Source of the DNA: Ignavibacteriales bacterium
GTDB taxonomy: Bacteria; Bacteroidota; Ignavibacteria; Ignavibacteriales; Ignavibacteriaceae
Assembly (NCBI GenBank): GCA_027347125.1
Contig: DAIERC010000246.1
Span: 1-9,147 of the forward strand
DNA length: 9,147 nucleotides
Direction: 5' to 3'
A program made the translations under genes and the position numbers. Position 1 is the first letter of the stretch; every line of letters begins with the position of its first letter. This document shows, one piece after another, positions 1 through 5,741 of the stretch. A model generated the notes under the pieces. The model was not told where the DNA came from and did not search any database. It saw nothing but the letters and a program-made list of their open reading frames with translations.

Positions 1-1176
1 TTATTAAGTAATGCAAAACCAGGCACGGTTGTAGGACCGGTAATTACCAACCAGGGTTATGCTATTTATCATTTGATTGGCGTAGTTCCTACCAAAGATA
101 CCTTTGTAAGAGCTTCGCATATCTTGATCAATCAATTCGGCGACGATAAAAAAAATTATGATGAAGCTATGACATTGTATAACGAGCTTCAGAAAGGTGC
201 CGATTTTAGTACGCTGGCAAAACAATATTCCAAAGATCCCGGCAGCGCGGTTAGAGGCGGCGATTTGGGATGGTTCGGCAAAGGGCAAATGGTTCCTGAA
301 TTTGAAAAAGCCAGCTTTGAAGGAAAAGTAGGAGTTGTACAGAAACCGATAAAAACAAATTACGGCTACCATATTATAAAAGTTACCGGCCGTACTTCCG
401 ATAAGTTTGTTGTTGAGAAAATCGTAGAACCAATACAGGCTTCTGCTTCTACAAAGGATCAGCAACTTAGCAACGCAAAAGATTTTTCTTATATTGCTAA
501 AAAGGACGGGTTTGATAAGGAAGCAAAATTAATGAATTACAAAGTAATTGAAACTACAAATTTCGGCAAGGAATATAATTATATACCGGGTTTGGGTGTA
601 AATAAAAACCTTGTAGATTTTGCGTTTGAAAACGATGTCAACTCGATTAGCGACGCAATAAAAGTTGCAAACGGATATGTTATTGTCCAGGTTTCCGGTA
701 AAACATCCGAAGGCGTAAAATCATTTGACGATGTAAAAAATATTATTAGGCCGCAGGTTGTAAGAGAAAAACAATTTGAGAAAGCTGAGCAGCAAGCTCA
801 AATGTTGAAATCAAAAATCGGCGGAGACCTGACTAAATCTACCTCGATAGATCCCAAAGCGGTTGTAAGTCAAACCGGAGAATTTACCGCAGACCAATCT
901 ATTCCTGAAATTGGAATGGATTACAATTTTGCGGCGCAGGCTCTTAAACTTCCGTTAAACAAAATATCTGACCCGGTAAAAGGACTTAAAGGTTATTATT
1001 TGATAAATGTTCTTTCAAGAACACCTTTTGATGCTTCCGCTTTTGCAGTACAAAAGAATACAATTCTAAATAGTATTCTTCAGCAGAAGAAAAATGTCTT
1101 CTTCTCGGAGTGGCTTGCAAAGCTTAAAAAAGATGCCGATATAGTTGATCATAGAAATCAATTCTTCGGTCAGTAA
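1..1176 (+). CDS. PpiD/SurA-like parvulin peptidyl-prolyl isomerase (5' truncated)
   Basis: This is the C-terminal 391 residues of a longer protein; the frame is open back to base 1, so the true start lies outside the window. Numbering from base 1, a parvulin (rotamase) domain covers about residues 36-130. It begins with ASHILI and contains the family hallmarks DPGS, GGDLGWF, MVPEFE and GYHIIKV. A region of about 260 residues follows, rich in Lys and Gln, with two further segments that resemble the last strands of the rotamase domain (about 205-235 and 310-340). Family knowledge: such proteins act in the periplasm as folding catalysts or chaperones for exported and outer-membrane proteins. 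Any signal peptide or membrane anchor would be in the missing N-terminus. The gene ends at a strong terminator, so it is the last gene of its transcript. The rotamase assignment is secure; PpiD versus SurA/PrsA type is not resolved. Confidence 0.93.
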   Translation, partial: LLSNAKPGTVVGPVITNQGYAIYHLIGVVPTKDTFVRASHILINQFGDDKKNYDEAMTLYNELQKGADFSTLAKQYSKDPGSAVRGGDLGWFGKGQMVPEFEKASFEGKVGVVQKPIKTNYGYHIIKVTGRTSDKFVVEKIVEPIQASASTKDQQLSNAKDFSYIAKKDGFDKEAKLMNYKVIETTNFGKEYNYIPGLGVNKNLVDFAFENDVNSISDAIKVANGYVIVQVSGKTSEGVKSFDDVKNIIRPQVVREKQFEKAEQQAQMLKSKIGGDLTKSTSIDPKAVVSQTGEFTADQSIPEIGMDYNFAAQALKLPLNKISDPVKGLKGYYLINVLSRTPFDASAFAVQKNTILNSILQQKKNVFFSEWLAKLKKDADIVDHRNQFFGQ

Positions 1177-1200
1177 AATTTTGTAAATATTTCTATTTTT

Positions 1201-1230
1201 AACCCCCAGGTTATGTTGCCTGGGGGTTTT
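1201..1230 (+). terminator. Intrinsic terminator of the isomerase gene
   Basis: A perfect 10-bp stem is seen: AACCCCCAGG (1201-1210) pairs with CCTGGGGGTT (1219-1228) around an 8-nt loop. The T-rich tail TTTTGATTTTT begins in the 3' arm. It starts 24 nt after the isomerase stop codon and separates that gene from aroK. The upstream side is also T-rich on the + strand rather than A-rich, so it looks one-directional. Confidence 0.9.
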
Positions 1231-1274
1231 GATTTTTAAATTCATATATTTCTATTTCAGTAACTGTTTTTCTC

Positions 1275-1305
1275 TTGCTGGAATTTATTTAATTTCATTT
1301 ATAAC
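1275..1305 (+). promoter_or_regulatory. Possible promoter for aroK-aroB
   Basis: TTGCTG (1275-1280) and TATAAC (1300-1305) are 19 nt apart, 16 nt before the aroK ATG. The position fits, between the upstream terminator and aroK. However, the spacer is longer than the usual 17 nt, and the sigma-factor consensus of this lineage may differ from the enteric one. It is the best match in the gap, but weak. Confidence 0.25.
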
Positions 1306-1321
1306 TTTTTAAGATTGTTTG

Positions 1322-1876
1322 ATGAGTAAAAAACTTTTTTATTTAACCGGTTTCATGGGATCAGGCAAAAGCACCATTGGGCCTATTCTTGCAAATACCT
1401 TGGGATGGGATTTTTATGACCTAGATAAAATTATTGAAGATAAAGAGGGAATGAAAGTGTCGGAAATTTTTGCAAAGAAAGGTGAGGAATATTTTAGAAA
1501 AGTTGAATCAAATGCTTTGCTGGAAATATCTGCCGCCGACTCCGCAATTATTTCGCTTGGAGGCGGCACCGTAACAATCGCTAAGAATATTGAAGTGATG
1601 AAAAAGTCTGGGTGGCTGTTATATCTGAAAATATCGCCACAGGTTGCATATGAAAGATTAAGATTTAAAAGAGATCGCCCTGTTTTAACACAGGACGGAA
1701 CCGTTAATTTAAACAAGTCGGAATTTATCAATAAATTGTCGCGTTTAATGGACGATAGAAAACAGTTTTATGAAAAAGCCGATATAATTTTTGATACAAA
1801 CGAATCATCAATCGGCGGAACCGTAGATAAACTTGTAAAAATAATTAAAAAAGAAATTCATTATAGTAACAAATAA
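1322..1876 (+). CDS. aroK: Shikimate kinase
   Basis: Catalyses ATP-dependent 3-phosphorylation of shikimate, the fifth step of the shikimate pathway, in the cytoplasm. The 184-residue protein has the normal length for a monofunctional enzyme. A Walker A P-loop is seen at 10-18 (GFMGSGKST). Probable shikimate-binding residues are Asp33/Asp35 (DLD), Arg59 (YFRKVE) and the GGG at 80-82. The LID region is at 117-122 (RDRPVL), with a later arginine at 146 (DDRKQFY). I chose ATG 1322; an in-frame TTG lies immediately before it (1319), but an ATG is the more likely start. No strong Shine-Dalgarno sequence is visible, only an AAGA about 10 nt upstream. The gene lies 14 bp before aroB, a common pairing, so the two are probably co-transcribed. 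All key residues are present, with nothing to suggest decay. Confidence 0.97.
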   Translation: MSKKLFYLTGFMGSGKSTIGPILANTLGWDFYDLDKIIEDKEGMKVSEIFAKKGEEYFRKVESNALLEISAADSAIISLGGGTVTIAKNIEVMKKSGWLLYLKISPQVAYERLRFKRDRPVLTQDGTVNLNKSEFINKLSRLMDDRKQFYEKADIIFDTNESSIGGTVDKLVKIIKKEIHYSNK

Positions 1877-1880
1877 ATGC

Positions 1881-1887
1881 AGGTAGG
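1881..1887 (+). promoter_or_regulatory. Ribosome binding site deciding the GTG start of aroB
   Basis: AGGTAGG lies 3-7 nt before a GTG at 1891, in the 14-nt gap after aroK. It supports GTG as the start, since no in-frame ATG gives a full-length AroB N-terminus. Confidence 0.7.
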
Positions 1888-1890
1888 TAA

Positions 1891-2985
1891 GTGAAAAAAA
1901 TTAATGTATCATTAAAAGAGGATCCTTATTCTATTTTAATCGGTAGTTCTATTATTAGCGGACTGAATGACGAGATAAACAAATTAAAATTATATGAAAA
2001 TATTTTAATTGTAATGGATGGAAACGTAGCAAAATATCATTCCGCCAAAATCAAAGAAGTATTTAAAAATTCAGGTAAAAAAATTAAATATTATAATCTA
2101 AAACCGGGCGAAACCTCAAAATCTTATAAGGAACTCAACAATATTTATTCTTTCCTTCTGGAAAACGGTTATGGCCGGGATACCTTATTAATTGCAATAG
2201 GCGGCGGTGTAACCGGTGATTTAGCCGGGTACGCAGCGGCAACTTATATGAGAGGCATACAATTAATCCATATTCCTACAACATTGCTGGCTGCTGTTGA
2301 TAGCGCAATCGGCGGGAAGACCGGTATAAATTTTCAAAAGAAAAAAAATATGGTGGGAGCGTTTTATCAACCGAGGTTGGTAGTAATAGATACCGTTTTT
2401 TTTAAAACCTTACAAAGAAAAGAACAAACGTCGGGCATCGGCGAAATTATAAAATACGGTTATCTGGCTGACAAAACATTTTTTTCTTATTTGAACGATA
2501 ATGTAACGAAAATTTATGACGGCAATGAAAAAGTAATTGAAGAAGTGATCATAAAATCGGCAGGAATAAAGGCCGCGGTTGTGTCGCAGGATGAAAAGGA
2601 AACTGGTATTAGAAAAATACTTAACCTCGGACATACATTTGCGCATGGTTTAGAAACAGATCTAAATTTTAAAGTGAAACACGGTGAAGCCGTAATTGCC
2701 GGAGTTGTTGCGGCTTTGTATTTATCTGCCGATTTGGGACTATTAAATAAAGACAAATTAGATGATTATTTGTCGCTGCCGCTAAAAATTAAAATGCCGA
2801 GAATTTTTCAAAAATTTAACACAAAAAATGTTTTGCAAGCTATGCTTCATGATAAAAAAAATAGGAACGGGAAAATAAAATTTGTTTTACCTGCCGAAAT
2901 AGGTAAGATGATTCTGGATGTTGAAGCAAGTAAAAACGCGGTAATTTCATCACTGCAGAAAGTAACAGAAGTTCTTAATTATTAA
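1891..2985 (+). CDS. aroB: 3-dehydroquinate synthase
   Basis: Converts DAHP to 3-dehydroquinate, the second step of the shikimate pathway, using NAD+ and a divalent metal (usually Zn or Co). The protein is 364 residues, normal for the family. Visible motifs, in order: PGETSK (72-77), the nucleotide-binding GGGVTGDLAG (104-113), HIPTTLLAAVDSAIGGKTGIN region (127-147, read as separate family blocks), KKNMVGAF (151-158), GIGEIIKYG with metal ligand Glu185, LNLGHTFAH with His248, and KHGEAV with His264. All three metal ligands are therefore present. The start is GTG, supported by AGGTAGG just upstream. It follows aroK by 14 bp and is the last gene of that pair. No clear intrinsic terminator follows, so transcription may continue into the long downstream gap. 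Confidence 0.97.
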   Translation: MKKINVSLKEDPYSILIGSSIISGLNDEINKLKLYENILIVMDGNVAKYHSAKIKEVFKNSGKKIKYYNLKPGETSKSYKELNNIYSFLLENGYGRDTLLIAIGGGVTGDLAGYAAATYMRGIQLIHIPTTLLAAVDSAIGGKTGINFQKKKNMVGAFYQPRLVVIDTVFFKTLQRKEQTSGIGEIIKYGYLADKTFFSYLNDNVTKIYDGNEKVIEEVIIKSAGIKAAVVSQDEKETGIRKILNLGHTFAHGLETDLNFKVKHGEAVIAGVVAALYLSADLGLLNKDKLDDYLSLPLKIKMPRIFQKFNTKNVLQAMLHDKKNRNGKIKFVLPAEIGKMILDVEASKNAVISSLQKVTEVLNY

Positions 2986-3011
2986 AATTTTAAAAAATAT
3001 TAGAAAAGGGC

Positions 3012-3060
3012 TAAACTTTTTTATAACACCTGGTGAGTGAGAATATTCATCAAAAGTTTA
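3012..3060 (+). repeat. Long-loop inverted repeat downstream of aroB
   Basis: TAAACTTTT (3012-3020) is exactly complementary to AAAAGTTTA (3052-3060), a 9-bp AT-rich stem with a 31-nt loop that contains the palindrome GAATATTC (3041-3048). No T-run follows the second arm, so it does not look like a normal intrinsic terminator. It could be a weak aroB 3' end structure or part of the downstream element's control region. Confidence 0.4.
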
Positions 3061-3087
3061 ATATTGTTCATTTTAATTAGCTAAAGA

Positions 3088-3227
3088 TTTTTTTTCTTGG
3101 GGAAACTGTCGGGTTCGAGGGAAGAAACCCGACAGCCTTGAGTGACATTCTTTTTGGAGGGGGTTGTTATGCTTAAAACTATTTTCTATTTTCAACATCA
3201 TTATATCAATTGAAATGCCAATAGCAA
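3088..3227 (+). ncRNA. Structured element, copy 1 (candidate RNA)
   Basis: The order is: eight Ts (3088-3095), then GGGGA; a hairpin at 3106-3135 with a perfect 10-bp stem (CTGTCGGGTT pairing AACCCGACAG) and a loop containing GAGGGAA (3117-3123); a T-rich spacer; GGAGGGGG (3156-3163); and a block starting TGCTTAAAAC at 3170 that is identical to copy 2 for 25 nt. Weaker similarity to copy 2 continues through ATGCCA (3215-3220) to AGCAA (3223-3227). The order and spacing match copy 2 closely: the loop-to-block distance is 54 versus 52 nt. The stem arms differ from those of copy 2 yet still pair, which supports a folded transcript. Boundaries are estimated from where similarity fades. The family is not recognised, and no expression evidence is available from sequence alone. 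Confidence 0.55.
3169..3213 (+). CDS. Possible 14-residue peptide in element copy 1
   Basis: An ATG at 3169 lies 8 nt after GGAGG (3156-3160), the strongest Shine-Dalgarno/start pair in the window, and opens a frame reading MLKTIFYFQHHYIN before TGA. The same frame from a TTG is open in copy 2 (LLKTIFYF...). Against coding: the peptide is tiny, and four of the five codon differences between the copies in the following stretch change the amino acid, so there is no sign of selection on the protein. It could be a leader peptide, a small hydrophobic peptide, or an accident of a conserved RNA block. Confidence 0.25.
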   Translation: MLKTIFYFQHHYIN

Positions 3228-3240
3228 CCCTTCATTTTAG

Positions 3241-3277
3241 AAGATTTTCGAGATATTTCTATTTCGACTAAAATCTT
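3241..3277 (+). repeat. Long-loop inverted repeat between the two elements
   Basis: AAGATTTT (3241-3248) is complementary to AAAATCTT (3270-3277). TCGA (3248-3251 and about 3264-3267) lies just inside both arms and could add four pairs with a small bulge. It sits upstream of copy 2 much as the 3012-3060 repeat sits upstream of copy 1, although the distances differ. No T-run follows the right arm, so it is not a clear terminator. Confidence 0.4.
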
Positions 3278-3287
3278 TACCGGTAAA
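3276..3287. promoter_or_regulatory. 12-bp palindrome, possible operator
   Basis: TTTACCGGTAAA is a perfect 12-bp palindrome with a GC centre in AT-rich surroundings. It lies about 27 bp before the -10-like TATATT (3314-3319) and upstream of element copy 2 and nadA. The shape suits a dimeric repressor site, but I do not recognise the regulator. A single palindrome of this length can arise by chance. Confidence 0.3.
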
Positions 3288-3334
3288 AATTACCTTGCGT
3301 TTCGTAAATTACCTATATTTTATAAAATTAAATT

Positions 3335-3472
3335 CTGTTTTTAGAAGGGGACCGGTGGATTTGAGGGAACAAATCTGCCGGTCGTATGAAAGAAATTTTT
3401 CTGTGAGGGATTTTGCTTAAAACTATTTTCTATTTTCATAATAATTATTTCAACAATAATGCCACAAAGCAA
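3335..3472 (+). ncRNA. Structured element, copy 2 (candidate RNA)
   Basis: This second copy is offset about 245 nt from the first. It has a T-run followed by GGGGA (3347-3351), then a hairpin at 3350-3383 whose 13-bp stem (GACCGGTGGATTT with AAATCTGCCGGTC, two G-U pairs) closes on loop GAGGGAAC (3363-3370). A T-rich spacer, GTGAGGGA (3403-3410) and the identical 25-nt block (3414-3438) follow, with ungapped similarity running on to ATGCCA (3459-3464) and AGCAA (3468-3472). Counting pairs outward from the loop, positions 3, 4, 6 and 9 differ on both sides from copy 1 while staying paired. The G-U pairs would be C-A mismatches on the other strand, which favours + strand transcription. It lies 110 nt before nadA and could belong to its leader. 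Function is unknown. Confidence 0.55.
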
Positions 3473-3478
3473 TTGTAA
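3413..3478 (+). CDS. Possible 21-residue peptide in element copy 2
   Basis: A TTG at 3413, 4 nt after GAGG (3405-3408), opens a 21-codon frame beginning LLKTIFYFHNNYF and ending at TAA (3476-3478). Its first eight codons match copy 1 except for the start codon. The start is weaker than in copy 1 (TTG rather than ATG, and shorter spacing), and the frame runs past the copy 1 stop position. If the peptide matters, this copy may be poorly translated. Confidence in real coding is low. Confidence 0.15.
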   Translation: MLKTIFYFHNNYFNNNATKQL

Positions 3479-3582
3479 AAATAAACAGAATATCACCACG
3501 CTTTTTCCCATTTTGTTTTATATTAAGAATGCTAGTTTTTAATCAATTATTTTGAGACATATAAATTTTATAGGTTAATTAA

Positions 3583-4527
3583 ATGATGAATGAGCGAGCA
3601 GAGGTTCAGCTTAATCTTGAAGAAGAAATATTAAAATTAAAAAAAGAATTAAACGCGGTAATTTTAGCCCATTATTACCAAGAGTCAGAGATACAGGATT
3701 TGGCGGATTTTGTCGGCGACAGTTTGGAACTGGCACGCGCGGCAAAAAATACCGACGCTGATGTAATTGTTTTTGCGGGCGTGCATTTTATGGCTGAGAC
3801 TGCGAAAATATTAAATCCGAATAAAACAGTTCTGCTGCCGGATTTGGAAGCAGGGTGCTCACTTGCAGATAGCTGCCCCGGACCGTTGTTTAAAGCTTTC
3901 AGAGAAAAATATCCCGACCACGTTGCTATTACCTATATAAATTGCACATCGGAAGTAAAAGCGTTAAGCGATATTATTTGTACCTCTAGTAATGCCGAAA
4001 AGATAATTAATCAAATACCCGAAAATCAGCCGATCTTATTTTCACCTGATAGAAATTTAGGAAAATATCTTTCCAAGAAAACGGGAAGAGATATGTTATT
4101 GTGGGACGGTTCGTGTATTGTTCATGAAACTTTTAGCGAAAGGAAAATTATTGAGCTTCAATTAAAGAACCCTGAAGCAAAACTTATTGCTCACCCGGAA
4201 TGCGAAAGCTCAATACTTAACAGGGCGGCGTTTATCGGTTCAACAAGTAAATTGTTAAAGTATGTTCAGGAAGACAACTCGAATATTTTTATTGTTGCCA
4301 CTGAGGCAGGAATTATTCATCAAATGAAGAAAGTTGTGCCGGACAAAGAACTTATACCTGCACCGCCGGATAATAATTGCAGCTGCAACGAATGCCCGTA
4401 TATGAAGTTGAACACAATGGAAAAATTATATTTGTGTATGAAAAATAAAAGTCCGGAAATTATTCTTTCACACGAGATTATTGAAAAATCATTAAAGCCG
4501 ATCGAAAGAATGCTGGAAATGAGTTAG
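3583..4527 (+). CDS. nadA: Quinolinate synthase A
   Basis: Condenses iminoaspartate with dihydroxyacetone phosphate to give quinolinate, in de novo NAD synthesis. It is a cytoplasmic [4Fe-4S] enzyme. The 314-residue length is normal for the family. Visible landmarks are AHYYQ (29-33), FAGVHFMAETAKIL (64-77), DLEAGCSLADSC (87-98), YINCTSEVKA (118-127), WDGSCIVHE (174-182), HPECE (204-208), TEAGI (240-244) and CSCNECPYM (266-274). By comparison with the family, cluster ligands are probably Cys92, Cys178 and Cys271. ATG 3583 is chosen; ATG 3586 directly follows, and only a short AGG (3572-3574) serves as a ribosome binding site. The partners nadB and nadC are not in the window. Its stop codon overlaps that of the convergent kinase gene, leaving no room for a separate terminator. 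The leader contains the duplicated element. Confidence 0.97.
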   Translation: MMNERAEVQLNLEEEILKLKKELNAVILAHYYQESEIQDLADFVGDSLELARAAKNTDADVIVFAGVHFMAETAKILNPNKTVLLPDLEAGCSLADSCPGPLFKAFREKYPDHVAITYINCTSEVKALSDIICTSSNAEKIINQIPENQPILFSPDRNLGKYLSKKTGRDMLLWDGSCIVHETFSERKIIELQLKNPEAKLIAHPECESSILNRAAFIGSTSKLLKYVQEDNSNIFIVATEAGIIHQMKKVVPDKELIPAPPDNNCSCNECPYMKLNTMEKLYLCMKNKSPEIILSHEIIEKSLKPIERMLEMS

Positions 4528-5741
4528 CATTTTTTCAGCTCGATTTTAAAAGTAGTTCCTTCACCAAGGGACGAGGTTTTTACATATATTTTTCCCGAAT
4601 GATATGTTTCAATTATTCTTTTAGAGAGACTTAAACCAAGTCCCCATCCACGCCGTTTGGTGCTGTAACCTGGCCTAAATATATCTTTGCGTCTCTTTAA
4701 ATCTATACCTTTTCCGTTATCACTTACTTCTATTTCTGCATATTTACGACTTTCTTTTACGGTAACTTTTATTTTCCCGTCTTTTAATTCAATAGCGTCC
4801 AGAGCGTTTTTAATAAGGTTTTCAATCACCCATTCAAATAATTCGGAATTAAGATTTGCGCATACTGTTTCATTGCCTTCAATCGAAAGCTCAACACTTC
4901 GGCCGGTTTGAGGCAGCCTGCGCTGAAAATAATCCACCACTTTTTTAGCTTCTTCAAACACTGGTCGTTCTTTTATCTCCGGTGTGGCGCCTATTTTTGA
5001 AAATCTATAAGTTATCTTACTAAGTTTTTCTACGTCGTTAGATATTTCTTCAGTTATATCCAGAACCTTATCTTTGTCTTGAAAACTAAGTTTAAGCATT
5101 TCTATCCAGCCCATCAAACTGGAAATAGGGGTACCGAATTGATGCGCCGTTTCCTTTGCCATTCCTACCCAAATGTTGCTTTGCTCATTCTTTTTTATAT
5201 TGCTGAAACCTATGTAAGCTAAAAATATAAACAACGCCGCAATAATAATCTGGATGAAAGGATAATACCTTAGCTGTGTAATAAGTTTTGAATCACCGTA
5301 ATGAATTTTTTGAAGGACGAGAGAATCTTTGTAGGTAACTGCAATAGGTTTATGGATTTTATCCATTTCCTTTATTTGATCTTCAAAAAACTTTTCCAAC
5401 TGCGCTTTAGACAGGGTCGTATCGTAGGAAACATTCCGGACGTCCTTGATATCTGTGTTGCTGTTTATAGTTACTTTGTCATTCGGGCTGCTGTTTATAA
5501 GAGGGAAGTCGATTGGCTTTAATAAATTTTCAAACAGAAACGTTATGTCAACATCGTTTGCGGATGTGTTTGCTACATACTCAATACCTTTTGCGTAAAG
5601 CTGAACAATTTGCCTTTCTTTTGTTTGAAGTTTTTGTACAAGGTTTTGAGTGTAAAAAAGTGTTCCGGTTGCAATTAATATTGCTACAAAAAGCAATATA
5701 ACTTTTATATTAATTGATGGCGGGCCGCCTGACATTTTCAT
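4524..5741 (-). CDS. Two-transmembrane sensor histidine kinase
   Basis: A 405-residue membrane sensor kinase. Two hydrophobic segments (about 12-30 and 161-179) bound a roughly 130-residue extracytoplasmic region with no domain I recognise. No HAMP domain is evident; the second segment leads almost directly into the dimerisation helix with the H-box ETAHQFGTPISSL (phospho-acceptor His200). The ATPase domain shows the N box ENLIKNALDAI (307-317), G1 DNGKGI (341-346), an F box around FRPGYSTK (355-362) and G2 GWGLGL (365-370). All catalytic boxes are intact. No response regulator is present in the window, so the partner is unknown. ATG 5741 overlaps the amidase stop by 4 nt (ATGA), and AAGGA (5755-5751) lies 9 nt upstream inside the amidase gene; Met3 is an alternative start. 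Context suggests a cell-envelope role, but that is inference. Confidence 0.94.
   Translation of the reverse strand: MKMSGGPPSINIKVILLFVAILIATGTLFYTQNLVQKLQTKERQIVQLYAKGIEYVANTSANDVDITFLFENLLKPIDFPLINSSPNDKVTINSNTDIKDVRNVSYDTTLSKAQLEKFFEDQIKEMDKIHKPIAVTYKDSLVLQKIHYGDSKLITQLRYYPFIQIIIAALFIFLAYIGFSNIKKNEQSNIWVGMAKETAHQFGTPISSLMGWIEMLKLSFQDKDKVLDITEEISNDVEKLSKITYRFSKIGATPEIKERPVFEEAKKVVDYFQRRLPQTGRSVELSIEGNETVCANLNSELFEWVIENLIKNALDAIELKDGKIKVTVKESRKYAEIEVSDNGKGIDLKRRKDIFRPGYSTKRRGWGLGLSLSKRIIETYHSGKIYVKTSSLGEGTTFKIELKKC

Larger units (their letters stand above)
2986..3582 (+). other. 597-bp gene-poor region between aroB and nadA
   Basis: No conventional protein-coding gene was found here on either strand. 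It is not featureless: it holds a long-loop inverted repeat (3012-3060), element copy 1 (3088-3227), a second long-loop inverted repeat (3241-3277), a 12-bp palindrome (3276-3287), element copy 2 (3335-3472) and an AT-rich nadA leader (3473-3582). The two element copies are listed separately. I could not find a convincing promoter: TATATTTTATAAAAT at 3314-3328 is -10-like, but has no -35 partner at a usual distance. Confidence 0.85.

Noticed and set aside
4..465. 153-codon open frame on the - strand
   Set aside because: It lies entirely antisense to the well-supported rotamase domain and has no recognisable protein features.
73..1176. TTG at 73 as the start of the isomerase gene
   Set aside because: The frame is open to base 1 and the residues before 73 continue the protein's pattern (KPGTVVGPVITNQGY), so the gene simply begins outside the window.
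1414..2756. Antisense frames inside aroK and aroB (1414-1731, 2410-2646, 2514-2756)
   Set aside because: They are shadows of conserved genes whose own frames carry all expected motifs.
3112..3119. GGTTCGAG resembling a tRNA T-loop
   Set aside because: No acceptor, D or anticodon arms fit around it, and the actual pairing places these bases in the 10-bp stem and loop of the element hairpin.
3106..3383. The two hairpins as ordinary intrinsic terminators
   Set aside because: Neither stem is directly followed by a T-run; T-rich tracts come 13 or more nt later. The conserved GAGGGAA loop and downstream identical block are not expected of terminators.
3170..3438. Direct repeats as a CRISPR array or phage attachment sites
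   Set aside because: There are only two copies, 244 nt apart, no integrase or cas gene is present, and similarity extends well beyond the exact block.
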